Assembly: GCA_958403605.1 (NCBI GenBank)
Contig: CATXYA010000102.1
Span: 1 to 6,509 of the forward strand
Direction of reading: 5' to 3'
From: an uncultured Oscillospiraceae bacterium
Lineage (GTDB): Bacteria; Bacillota; Clostridia; Oscillospirales; Ruminococcaceae
Length of the DNA stretch: 6,509 bases
Part shown: in pieces, positions 1 through 6,263 of the stretch
How the letters are laid out: each line of letters starts with the position of its first letter
Position numbering within the stretch: position 1 is the first letter of the stretch
The notes under the pieces: generated by a model
Database searches by the model: none
What the model was told of the DNA's origin: nothing
Seen by the model: only the letters and a program-made list of their open reading frames with translations
Position numbers and translations under genes: made by a program

Positions 1-18
1 AACTGGCAAAAGCCAGTT
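1..18. other. Short perfect hairpin at window edge
   Basis: AACTGGC, an AAAA loop, then GCCAGTT form a perfect 7-bp stem. Only three T follow on the plus strand. On the minus strand the bases that would hold a T-run lie outside the window. It could be the end of an intrinsic terminator for a neighbouring gene in either direction, but that cannot be decided here. Confidence 0.4.
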
Positions 19-27
19 TGGACAGCA

Positions 28-77
28 CCGCCTTCCCCCGGTGGGGGAAGGTGGCGCAAAGCGCCGGATGAGGGGGC
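28..77. repeat. Two-hairpin intergenic element, probable dispersed repeat
   Basis: Positions 28-39 pair with 43-54 across a GGT loop, a 12-bp stem with one G-T pair whose core is CCTTCCCCC/GGGGGAAGG. It is followed at once by GGCGC-AAA-GCGCC (53-65) and a GGATGAGGGGG tail. There is no T-run, so it is not a normal terminator. From general familiarity, this pattern (CCTTCCCCC stem, small variable GC hairpin, GGATGAGGG tail) resembles short non-coding repeats scattered between genes in high-GC gut Clostridia. Only one copy is visible here, so the repeat status is inferred. Confidence 0.5.
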
Positions 78-105
78 GCCTGCGGACCTTTCCATCCCGA
101 TACGC

Positions 106-138
106 AAAAAGGGGGCGTTTTGCAACGCGCCCTTTTTT
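106..138 (-). terminator. Intrinsic terminator of deoB (works on both strands)
   Basis: The arms at 106-119 and 124-137 form a 14-bp stem with one G-G mismatch around a TTGC loop (120-123). On the minus strand it begins about 8 nt after the deoB stop and ends in TTTTT, as expected for rho-independent termination. The plus strand also ends in a six-T run, so it could stop transcription arriving from the left as well. Confidence 0.85.
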
Positions 139-145
139 GATACTT

Positions 146-1321
146 TTACAAAAGGATCTCCGGTAAAAAACTTTGTCCGGCCAAGCCGGAGGCGTCCGCC
201 CCGAGGTACTCGCACACCGTTTGGGCAATGCAGGCAAAGCTTTTGCGGGTGCCCAGGTCCACCCCGCGGCGCAGCCCCGGCCCGAAGGCGAGCATGGGCA
301 CGTATTCCCGGGAATGGTCCGTGGAGGGCGTCGCCGGATCACAGCCGTGGTCGGCGGTGATGATGAGCAGGTCGTCCTGGCGCAGCAGCGGCAGCAGCTT
401 TGCCAGCTCCCGGTCAAATTCCGTCGCGGCGTTGGCATAACCGTCCACGTCGTTGCGGTGGCCGTACACCATGTCGAAGTCCACCAAATTGATGAAAGCG
501 AGGCCCGCAAAATCCCGCTGGGCCAACTCCAGCGTCACCCGCATGCCGTCGGCATTGTTTTTGGTGCGCAGCGCCTCGCTGATGCCCTGCCCAGCGAAAA
601 TATCGTTGATCTTGCCCACGCCGATGGTGGCGAGCCCCTTGCGCTGCAAGGCATCCAGCATCGTCGCCCGCGGCGGCTTCAGCGAGAAATCGTGCCGGTT
701 GGCCGTGCGCGCGAAGTCCTCCTTGCACGTGCCCACAAAGGGCCGGGCGATCACGCGGCCCACGCCGTGCTCCCCGCGCAGCAGCTCCCGGGCGATCTCG
801 CAGTAGCGGTATAACTCTTCCACGGGTACCAAAGCCTCGTTGGCCGCGATCTGGAACACGCTGTCCGCAGAGGTATACACAATGAGCGCGCCCGTTTTCA
901 GGTGTTCCTCGCCGTAATCACGGATGACCTCCGTGCCCGAGTAAGGCTTATTGCACAGCACAGCCCGGCCCGTCTTTTGTGAAAACTCCCGCAGCACCTC
1001 TTCCGGAAAGCCGTCCGGATAGGTGGGCAAGGCCCGCGGGCTCTCGACCCCGGCGATCTCCCAGTGGCCGATGGTGGTGTCCTTGCCGTTGGACAGTTCC
1101 TGCAGCCGTGCAAAGCAGGCGGCGGGGTGCGCTGCGCGCTCCCCGCAGGTGACGCCGTCGATGTTGAACAGGCCCAGCTTTTGCAGCTCCGGGGTATCGT
1201 ATTGCGGGCTTTTGACGATGGCCGCCAACGTATTGCTGCCCTCATCGCCAAACGCCGCGGCATCCGGCTCTTCCCCGATGCCGAAGCTGTCGAGAACGAT
1301 CAAAAATACGCGCTTTTTCAT
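146..1321 (-). CDS. deoB: Phosphopentomutase
   Basis: This cytoplasmic enzyme interconverts ribose 1-phosphate and ribose 5-phosphate (and the deoxy forms), linking nucleoside breakdown to the pentose phosphate pathway. The protein has 391 aa, full length for this alkaline-phosphatase-superfamily metalloenzyme. Visible motifs are the N-terminal VLDSFGIG with metal ligand Asp11, GKDTTIGHWE with the probable phosphorylated Thr82, VDFDMVYGH (Asp283, His288), TADHG (Asp324, His325) and TDHSRE (His336). These match the ligand spacing known from the Bacillus cereus enzyme with a small constant offset. The inserted cap domain lies between about residues 100 and 215. The ATG is preceded by a GGGGGAG ribosome-binding site about 7 nt away. 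The gene stands alone, with its own promoter (1363-1391) and terminator (106-138), rather than in a deo operon with purine nucleoside phosphorylase, at least within this window. No defect is seen. Confidence 0.97.
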   Translation of the reverse strand: MKKRVFLIVLDSFGIGEEPDAAAFGDEGSNTLAAIVKSPQYDTPELQKLGLFNIDGVTCGERAAHPAACFARLQELSNGKDTTIGHWEIAGVESPRALPTYPDGFPEEVLREFSQKTGRAVLCNKPYSGTEVIRDYGEEHLKTGALIVYTSADSVFQIAANEALVPVEELYRYCEIARELLRGEHGVGRVIARPFVGTCKEDFARTANRHDFSLKPPRATMLDALQRKGLATIGVGKINDIFAGQGISEALRTKNNADGMRVTLELAQRDFAGLAFINLVDFDMVYGHRNDVDGYANAATEFDRELAKLLPLLRQDDLLIITADHGCDPATPSTDHSREYVPMLAFGPGLRRGVDLGTRKSFACIAQTVCEYLGADASGLAGQSFLPEILL

Positions 1322-1362
1322 GGGTGCTCTCCCCCTTTTCCTCTCGTTCGATTCTTGCCTTT

Positions 1363-1391
1363 AGTATGGCAAAATATACTTCTTTTGTCAA
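1363..1391 (-). promoter_or_regulatory. deoB promoter
   Basis: Read on the minus strand there is a perfect TTGACA -35 box (1386-1391), a 17-nt spacer and a CATACT -10 box (1363-1368) preceded by TGC, giving an extended -10. Transcription would start near 1356, leaving a leader of about 35 nt before the deoB ATG. No operator or riboswitch is evident in that leader. Confidence 0.7.
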
Positions 1392-1405
1392 GGACATTCG
1401 GAACG

Positions 1406-1433
1406 TTGACACCCGCCCCGCGCCGTGTATAAT
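1406..1433 (+). promoter_or_regulatory. pyk promoter, consensus sigma-A type
   Basis: A perfect TTGACA (1406-1411) and a perfect TATAAT (1428-1433) are separated by 16 nt. The predicted transcript start is near 1440, about 25 nt before the pyk ATG. The strength of the match suggests high constitutive expression, fitting a glycolytic gene. Its -35 lies 14 bp from the divergent -35 of deoB. Confidence 0.85.
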
Positions 1434-1464
1434 AAGTACAGAGAAAAAAGGAGTGGTATGATAG

Positions 1465-3210
1465 ATGCGTAAAACAAAGATCGTCTGTACCCTGGGCCCC
1501 TCCACCGACAAGCCCGGTATTTTAAAGGAAATGGCCTTGGCGGGCATGAATGTGGCCCGGTTCAACTTTTCCCACGGCAGCCATGAGGAGCACGCCCAGC
1601 GCCTGCGCGAGCTGCACGCCGTGCGCGAGGAATTAGGCCTGCCCATCGCCGCCCTGCTGGACACCAAAGGCCCCGAGATCCGCCTCAAGGATTTCAAGGA
1701 CGGCAAGGCGGAGCTGCACAAGGGGCAGATCTTCACGCTGACCACCCGTGACGAGCTGGGCGACGCCAGCGGCTGCGCCATCACCTATCAGGAGCTGCCC
1801 AAGGATATCGCTCCCGGCGCCCGCATCCTGCTGGACGACGGCTTGATCGAGTTAGTTGTGGACAAGGTGGACGAGGACGATATCGTGTGTGTCGTACAAA
1901 ACGACGGCACGGTCTCCAACCACAAGGGCGTCAATGTGCCTGGCACCCAGTTGTCCATGCCCTATATGAGCGCGGTGGACCGCGACGACATCCTGTTTGG
2001 CATCGAGCAGGGCTTTGATTTTATCGCCGCCTCCTTCGTGCGCAGCGCCCAGGACATTCTGGAGATCCGCCGCCTGCTGGACAGCAAAAAGTGCGATTTT
2101 ATCAAGATCATCGCCAAGATCGAGAACCATCAGGGCGTGGACAATATCGACGAGATCCTCGCTGTCTCCGACGGCATCATGGTGGCCCGCGGCGACATGG
2201 GCGTGGAAATCGATTTCACCGAGATCCCCATCATCCAAAAGGACATCATCGCCCGCTGCTATACCGCGGGCAAGCCCGCCATCACCGCCACGCAGATGCT
2301 GGAGAGCATGATGGAGAACCCCCGCCCCACCCGCGCCGAGATCGCCGACGTGGCCAACGCCATCTATGACGGCACCTCCGCCATCATGCTGTCCGGCGAG
2401 ACTGCCGCCGGGGCCTGGCCCGTGGAAGCGGTCAAGACCATGGCGGCCATCGCCGAGCGCACGGAGAGCGATATCAACTACAGCAAACGCATGAAGCTGC
2501 GCACCTTGGAAAACCACCTCAGCGTCGCTTCCGCCGTGGCCCATGCCGCCTGTACCACTGCCTCCGACATCAACGCCAGCGCCATCATCACCGTCACCAA
2601 AAGTGGTGAAACGGCCCGTCTGCTTTCGAAGTACCGGCCCGCGACGGACATCATCGCCTGTGTGCTCACGCAGCAGGTCTACCGCCAGCTGGCGCTCTCT
2701 TGGGGCATTACGCCGCTGTGCATGGAGTACGCCCACAGCACGGACGAACTGATCGATAAATCCGTTTCCACCGCCCGCGCCGCCGGGTTTGTGGAGGACG
2801 GCGACTTGGTGGTCATCACCGCCGGCGTGCCTGTGGGTGTCTCCGGCACCACCAATATGATCAAGGCCCATTTGGTGGGCGATGCCCTGCTGACGGGCGT
2901 CGGCATCAATAAAGATACCGCCTCGGGCACCGTGCGTGTCTGCCGCGACGCCGAGGACGCACGGCAAAAGATGGGCGCCGGGGATGTGCTGGTGGTGACG
3001 TCCACCACCAACGACATGCTGGATGCTTTGCGCACCGCCAGCGCCATCATCGCCGAAGAGCCCGGCCTCAACTCTCATGCCGCCATTGTGGGGCTGATGC
3101 TGGAAAAGCCGGTGATCGTGGGCGCCGCCGGGGCCACCCGTGTTCTGCAGGACGGGATGCGCATCTCCGTGGACGCCGAGCGTGGTATCATCCGCGCCAT
3201 GCCGCAGTAA
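1465..3210 (+). CDS. pyk: Pyruvate kinase with C-terminal PEP-utiliser-like domain
   Basis: It catalyses the last step of glycolysis in the cytoplasm: phosphoenolpyruvate plus ADP gives pyruvate plus ATP. The 581-aa protein starts with the typical MRKTKIVCTLGPST. The TIM barrel carries RFNFSHG (Arg32, Asn34), DTKGPEIR (66-73), AKIEN with catalytic Lys218 and metal ligand Glu220, ARGDMGVE with Asp244, and TATQMLESM. A lid domain lies near residues 70-170 and the allosteric C domain near 350-470. Residues from about 480 form the extra domain known from Bacillus/Geobacillus enzymes, which resembles the mobile phosphohistidine domain of PEP-utilising enzymes and keeps the NSHAAIVG motif (536-543). 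The length agrees with those long forms (about 585 aa). AAGGAG lies 11 nt upstream of the ATG, a rather long spacing. Codons are strongly biased to C-ending forms, as expected for high expression. It is transcribed alone from a consensus promoter to a strong terminator. Confidence 0.97.
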   Translation: MRKTKIVCTLGPSTDKPGILKEMALAGMNVARFNFSHGSHEEHAQRLRELHAVREELGLPIAALLDTKGPEIRLKDFKDGKAELHKGQIFTLTTRDELGDASGCAITYQELPKDIAPGARILLDDGLIELVVDKVDEDDIVCVVQNDGTVSNHKGVNVPGTQLSMPYMSAVDRDDILFGIEQGFDFIAASFVRSAQDILEIRRLLDSKKCDFIKIIAKIENHQGVDNIDEILAVSDGIMVARGDMGVEIDFTEIPIIQKDIIARCYTAGKPAITATQMLESMMENPRPTRAEIADVANAIYDGTSAIMLSGETAAGAWPVEAVKTMAAIAERTESDINYSKRMKLRTLENHLSVASAVAHAACTTASDINASAIITVTKSGETARLLSKYRPATDIIACVLTQQVYRQLALSWGITPLCMEYAHSTDELIDKSVSTARAAGFVEDGDLVVITAGVPVGVSGTTNMIKAHLVGDALLTGVGINKDTASGTVRVCRDAEDARQKMGAGDVLVVTSTTNDMLDALRTASAIIAEEPGLNSHAAIVGLMLEKPVIVGAAGATRVLQDGMRISVDAERGIIRAMPQ

Positions 3211-3219
3211 TACGGTTCA

Positions 3220-3255
3220 AAAACAGCCGGGAGCCTCTGCGCTCCCGGCTGTTTT
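3220..3255 (+). terminator. pyk intrinsic terminator
   Basis: A perfect 15-bp stem pairs 3220-3234 with 3241-3255 (core CAGCCGGGAG) around a 6-nt loop. It begins about 10 nt after the pyk stop, and the plus strand ends in TTTT followed by an AT-rich stretch. The A-run on its left side means the minus strand also ends in T residues, so it can back up the tRNA terminator that faces it. Confidence 0.92.
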
Positions 3256-3274
3256 ACTATTTAGAAAAGAATAG

Positions 3275-3304
3275 AAAAGCCCGGACCGAAAGGTCCGGGC
3301 TTTT
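3275..3304 (-). terminator. tRNA-Leu intrinsic terminator
   Basis: A perfect 13-bp stem (3275-3287 with 3292-3304, core GCCCGGACC) closes on a four-base loop. On the minus strand it starts at the last A of the tRNA's encoded CCA and ends in TTTTC followed by a T-rich tract. There is thus no spacer between the mature tRNA end and the terminator hairpin. Confidence 0.9.
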
Positions 3305-3390
3305 GGTGCTGCTGACCGGGATCGAACCGGTACGGTGTCGCCACCGAGGGATTTTAAGTCCCTTGCGTCTGCCAATTCCGCCACAGCAGC
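3304..3390 (-). tRNA. tRNA-Leu, anticodon UAA, CCA encoded
   Basis: On the minus strand the sequence folds into a complete class II tRNA. The acceptor stem is GCTGCTG/CAGCAGC with discriminator A and an encoded CCA. The D arm is GCG/CGC, and the anticodon stem AGGGA/TCCCT encloses loop CTTAAAA, giving anticodon TAA, which reads UUA and probably UUG. A long variable arm CGGTG-GCGA-CACCG is typical of leucine tRNAs, and the T arm is ACCGG-TTCGATC-CCGGT. Every stem is fully paired. It has its own promoter (3450-3478) and terminator (3275-3304), so it is a single-gene unit. Confidence 0.97.
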
Positions 3391-3449
3391 GTCTCTAAAA
3401 ACAGCTGATATCAATGGTAAAATAACCACCGGCCATTTTGTGCTTTATT

Positions 3450-3478
3450 AGTTTACAGCAACCGCCCGGTCTTGTCAA
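3450..3478 (-). promoter_or_regulatory. tRNA-Leu promoter
   Basis: On the minus strand a perfect TTGACA (3473-3478), a 17-nt spacer and TAAACT (3450-3455) form a good sigma-A promoter. Transcription from near 3443 would give a 5' leader of about 53 nt, to be removed by RNase P. Its -35 overlaps the -35 of the divergent pseudouridine synthase promoter by five bases. Confidence 0.75.
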
Positions 3479-3501
3479 CCGTCCCCGCGCCATGCTACAA
3501 T
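3472..3501 (+). promoter_or_regulatory. Promoter of the RluA-family gene
   Basis: TTGTCA (3472-3477), an 18-nt spacer and TACAAT (3496-3501) preceded by TGC form an extended -10 promoter with one mismatch in each hexamer. The transcript would start near 3508. This places the furthest-upstream in-frame start codon (TTG at 3472) inside the -35 box and so rules it out. Confidence 0.75.
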
Positions 3502-3515
3502 GATTTTCATGGAAT

Positions 3516-3520
3516 GGAGG
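3516..3520 (+). promoter_or_regulatory. Ribosome-binding site that decides a TTG start
   Basis: GGAGG lies 8 nt before an in-frame TTG at 3529. The only in-frame ATG (3514) overlaps this motif and has no Shine-Dalgarno sequence of its own, so TTG 3529 is the better start. Confidence 0.7.
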
Positions 3521-3528
3521 CGTTTCTT

Positions 3529-4419
3529 TTGCGGGAATATCTCGTCGAGCGCGGCGGCCAGCGGCTGGACGCGTTTTTATTGCAGCAGTGCCCGGAGCTT
3601 TCCCCCGGCCCGCTGCACAAATATCTGCGGGAAAACAAGATCAAGGTCGACGGCAAAAAGGTCCCGCTCTCGGCCCGCCTTACCTGCGGCAGTACCGTGC
3701 GGCTGTATGTGCCCGAAGCGGCGCTGCAAAAGCGCGCCGCCCTCTCGGTGGTCTATGAGGATGCGGAGGTTTTAGTGGCGGACAAGCCCGCGGGCCTGCT
3801 GACGCTGGACGAAACGGGCGCGGCGGTGGATACGCTGGCGTCGCGTGCCGCGGTTTATTTGGGCGCGCCTGCCGCCCCCTGCCACCGGCTGGACGCAGGC
3901 ACCTCCGGCCTGGTCGTGTTCGCCAAGACCGCGGCGGCGCAGCAGGTACTGACGGCGCTCATCCGCGAGCGGAAGCTCAAAAAGGAATATCTCTGCGTCA
4001 CCTTTGGGCATCCGCAGCCGCCGGAGGCGGAGCTGCACGGCTACCTTTCCAAAAACGCCACCAAAGGCGTCGTACAGGTACACGGGCAGGCCGTGCCCGG
4101 CGCCAAAGAGATCGTCACCCGCTACCGCACAAAGGCCCTCAGCGGCCCCTTGGCGCTGCTGCAGGTGGAGCTGGTCACAGGCCGCACCCATCAGATCCGC
4201 GCGCATCTGGCTTCTATCGGCTGTCCCCTGCTGGGCGACGACAAGTACGGCAACCGGGAGGCCAACCGCACCCGCAGGCTCAAATATCCGGCGCTGTGCG
4301 CCTGGCGGCTCACCTTCCCCACGCTGCCCGCCGGCCCCTGCGTCGGGCTTTCCGGAAAGGTGCTGACCGTCGAAAGCCCCTGGTTTGCAAAGCAAGTCCT
4401 GCAGGGCAGCCTCAAGTAA
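3529..4419 (+). CDS. RluA-family 23S rRNA-type pseudouridine synthase
   Basis: It converts specific uridines to pseudouridine in RNA, most likely large-subunit rRNA. With the TTG start chosen from the GGAGG at 3516-3520 the protein has 296 aa, normal for the family. An S4-like RNA-binding domain occupies about residues 8-70 (GGQRLDAFL, LHKYLRENKIKVDGKKV). The catalytic domain follows, with VLVADKPAGLLT, the signature HRLDAGTSGL containing catalytic Asp122, and TGRTHQIRAHL (217 onward) followed by LLGDDKYG. Motif order fits the RluC/RluD group, but the target uridines cannot be assigned from sequence alone, so no gene symbol is given. An ATG at 3514 would add five residues (MEAFL); the upstream TTG at 3472 is within the promoter. 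No clear terminator follows, so some transcripts may run on into the response regulator gene. Confidence 0.93.
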   Translation: MREYLVERGGQRLDAFLLQQCPELSPGPLHKYLRENKIKVDGKKVPLSARLTCGSTVRLYVPEAALQKRAALSVVYEDAEVLVADKPAGLLTLDETGAAVDTLASRAAVYLGAPAAPCHRLDAGTSGLVVFAKTAAAQQVLTALIRERKLKKEYLCVTFGHPQPPEAELHGYLSKNATKGVVQVHGQAVPGAKEIVTRYRTKALSGPLALLQVELVTGRTHQIRAHLASIGCPLLGDDKYGNREANRTRRLKYPALCAWRLTFPTLPAGPCVGLSGKVLTVESPWFAKQVLQGSLK

Positions 4420-4494
4420 AGCTGACCGGTCCGCTGACAGATCCCCGGACCTGGCGGGCCGGGCGTCAAAACCGATGGAGGATGGTGGAACAGA

Positions 4495-5193
4495 ATGAAA
4501 CGCATTTTCTTTGTGGAGGATGACCTGAGTTTGATCAGCGGCTTGTCCTTTGCCCTTCAAAAGGAAGGATACGAGGTCACCGTTGCCCGGACAAAGCTGG
4601 AGGCGGAAACGCTGTGGCAAAAAGGCATCTATGATCTCGTCATCCTGGACGTTTCCCTGCCCGACGGTTCCGGCTATGAGATCTGCCGGGAAATTCGCCG
4701 GACCTCCAAGGTACCGGTCATGTTCCTGACCGCGGCGGATGAAGAGACTGACATCATCATGGGGCTCGATATCGGCGGCGACGATTATATCACCAAGCCC
4801 TTCAAGCTGGCGGTATTTCTTTCGCGGGTCAACGCGCTTCTTCGCCGAAGCGGCGATTTCAGCAAGACCGCCCCCGAATTGTGCTCCAACGGCATCCGGG
4901 TGCAGCTGCTGACGCGGGAGGTCTACAAGGATGGGGCCCTCATCGACCTGACGGCCAGCGAGTACAAGCTGCTGTGCCTCTTTATGGAAAACCCCAACAT
5001 CGTCCTTTCGCCGGAGCAGATCTTGGGCCAGCTTTGGGACTGCGAGGAAAACTATATCGACAGCAGCACCCTGACGGTCTATATCCGCAGGCTGCGCACA
5101 AAGATCGAGGACGAACCCGGCGACCCGCAAAAGATCGTGACAGTCCGCCGCGCGGGTTATAAATGGAATTCTGCAAAGCGGGGTGCGCTGTGA
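4495..5193 (+). CDS. OmpR/PhoB-family response regulator
   Basis: This cytoplasmic transcription factor is controlled by phosphorylation. Of 232 aa, residues 1-120 are a receiver domain with acidic pocket Glu8, Asp9 and Asp10, phospho-acceptor Asp52 in LDVSLPDGSG, Thr79 and Lys101 (ITKPF). Residues 130-228 are a winged-helix DNA-binding domain with LTASEYKLL, the recognition helix SSTLTVYIRRLRTKI and the wing VRRAGYKW. All phosphotransfer residues are present. The ATG is preceded by GGTGG at 6 nt and GGAGG at 13 nt. The kinase gene directly downstream overlaps it by 4 nt, so the two should be translationally coupled and form a cognate pair. An ABC transporter gene beyond the kinase is the likely target. 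Sequence alone cannot say whether it belongs to the BceR or the VncR type, although the receiver looks closer to typical PhoB/VncR proteins. Confidence 0.95.
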   Translation: MKRIFFVEDDLSLISGLSFALQKEGYEVTVARTKLEAETLWQKGIYDLVILDVSLPDGSGYEICREIRRTSKVPVMFLTAADEETDIIMGLDIGGDDYITKPFKLAVFLSRVNALLRRSGDFSKTAPELCSNGIRVQLLTREVYKDGALIDLTASEYKLLCLFMENPNIVLSPEQILGQLWDCEENYIDSSTLTVYIRRLRTKIEDEPGDPQKIVTVRRAGYKWNSAKRGAL

Positions 5194-6224
5194 AAATACT
5201 GACGGACCGGCGGATCAAACGCCTTTTTTGCCGGGTGGGCCTGCTTGTCGCCGGGGCCGCCTTATTTTCCGCAGCCTTGATCGGCCTGCATGCAAAGCAT
5301 GCGGCGCTGGATGTGCTGGCGGTCTCCGTCTGTGTGGGCATCGCCGTGCTGACGCTTCTCTATCTGTATTTTAGAGAGCAGCACAACATGATGGAACGCG
5401 CGGTGGAGCAGATCAAGGAATATCTCGCGGGCGACCAGGCGGCCCGCATCGAATGTGACGAGGAGGGCGAGCTGTACCGGTTGTTCCATGAAGTCAACGC
5501 GCTGGTCTCTATTCTCAACGCCCATGCCGAGAATGAGCGGCGCGCCAAAAGCTTTTTAAAAGAGTCCCTCTCCGATATTTCCCACCAGCTCAAGACGCCG
5601 CTGGCCGCCCTGAATATTTATAACGGCATCCTGCAGGAGGAGGCGGAGGACGCCCCGACGGTCAAACACTTTGCCGACCTTTCCGAGCAGGAGCTGGACA
5701 GGATCGAGGATCTGGTCCAGAATCTTTTGAAGATCACAAAGCTGGACGCGGGGACGATCGTGCTGGAAAAGGCCATGGAAAATGTATCCGGCATGATGGC
5801 GCAGATCGAACGCCATTTTGCCTTCGAGGCTGGGCAGGAGGAAAAATCGCTGTCTTTTTCCGGTGATCCTGCGGCCATGCTGCTGTGCGACCGCAGCTGG
5901 CTGATCGAGGCGGTCAGCAATATTGTAAAAAACGCCTTGGACCACACGAAGGCCGGAGACGCCATTTCCGTAACGTGGCGGGACTTTGCGTCGGTCGTCC
6001 AAATCGTGGTGAAAGACAATGGCAGCGGCATCCATCCCGAGGACCTGCATCATATTTTCAAACGGTTTTACCGCAGCCGCTTTTCCAAGGATACGCAGGG
6101 CGTGGGCCTTGGCCTTCCGCTGGCAAAGGCCATTGTGGAAGCCCACAGCGGCACCATCGAGGTGGACAGCGCCTTGGGGGCCGGCACCACCTTTACCATC
6201 AATTTTTTGACGCCTGCGCAATAA
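5190..6224 (+). CDS. Two-TM sensor histidine kinase
   Basis: This membrane sensor should autophosphorylate on His132 and pass the phosphate to the upstream regulator. The chosen GTG start overlaps the regulator stop (GTGA) and gives 344 aa. An ATG at 5163 would add nine residues but has no ribosome-binding site, whereas AAGCGGGG lies shortly before the GTG. Two TM segments (about 15-33 and 42-61) are separated by only 8-10 residues, so there is no real extracellular sensor domain. A HAMP-like linker (about 62-110) follows, then the DHp helix with SDISHQLKTPLAAL. The ATPase domain has the N box (IVKNALDHT, Asn248), G1 (DNGSG, 276-280), F box (IFKRFYRS) and G2 (GVGLGLPLAKAIV). The kinase looks intact. 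The architecture and neighbours suggest sensing within the membrane or through the adjacent transporter, as in Bce/Vnc-like systems; the signal is unknown. Confidence 0.93.
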   Translation: MKILTDRRIKRLFCRVGLLVAGAALFSAALIGLHAKHAALDVLAVSVCVGIAVLTLLYLYFREQHNMMERAVEQIKEYLAGDQAARIECDEEGELYRLFHEVNALVSILNAHAENERRAKSFLKESLSDISHQLKTPLAALNIYNGILQEEAEDAPTVKHFADLSEQELDRIEDLVQNLLKITKLDAGTIVLEKAMENVSGMMAQIERHFAFEAGQEEKSLSFSGDPAAMLLCDRSWLIEAVSNIVKNALDHTKAGDAISVTWRDFASVVQIVVKDNGSGIHPEDLHHIFKRFYRSRFSKDTQGVGLGLPLAKAIVEAHSGTIEVDSALGAGTTFTINFLTPAQ

Positions 6225-6249
6225 AACAGACGAGCGCCTGCATGGATGC

Positions 6250-6263
6250 CTACAAAATTGTAG
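6250..6263. promoter_or_regulatory. Perfect inverted repeat, candidate operator of the ABC transporter
   Basis: CTACAA-AA-TTGTAG is a perfect 6-bp inverted repeat in the 111-nt gap between the kinase and the ABC gene. It can also be read as TACA-N4-TGTA, similar to the ACA-N4-TGT core I recall for BceR-type regulators. It has no following T-run and little GC, so it is not a terminator. A possible extended -10 (TGGTACTCT, 6294-6302) lies downstream without a good -35, as expected for an activator-dependent promoter. Confidence 0.4.

Noticed and set aside
1242..1784. 180-aa minus-strand frame across the deoB-pyk promoter region
   Set aside because: It crosses both promoters and the deoB start in another frame. 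Its C-terminal part is a frame-shifted copy of the deoB N-terminus region.
1852..3078. 408-aa open frame on the minus strand
   Set aside because: It lies entirely antisense to pyk, is rich in His, Gly, Asp and Ala as expected from the reverse of GC-rich codons, and has no recognisable domain.
3217..3429. 70-aa minus-strand frame
   Set aside because: It covers the tRNA-Leu gene and two terminators, so the reading frame is incidental.
4428..4463. Terminator after the pseudouridine synthase
   Set aside because: Alternative GC-rich hairpins can be drawn, but no T-run follows on the plus strand.
3772..5130. 452-aa open frame on the minus strand
   Set aside because: It spans antisense to two well-supported genes and the gap between them, with low-complexity composition and no known motif. 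It is a GC-rich shadow frame.
5163..5189. ATG 5163 as the kinase start
   Set aside because: It has no ribosome-binding site and lies deep in the regulator gene. GTG at 5190 with the 4-nt GTGA overlap is the usual arrangement for such gene pairs.
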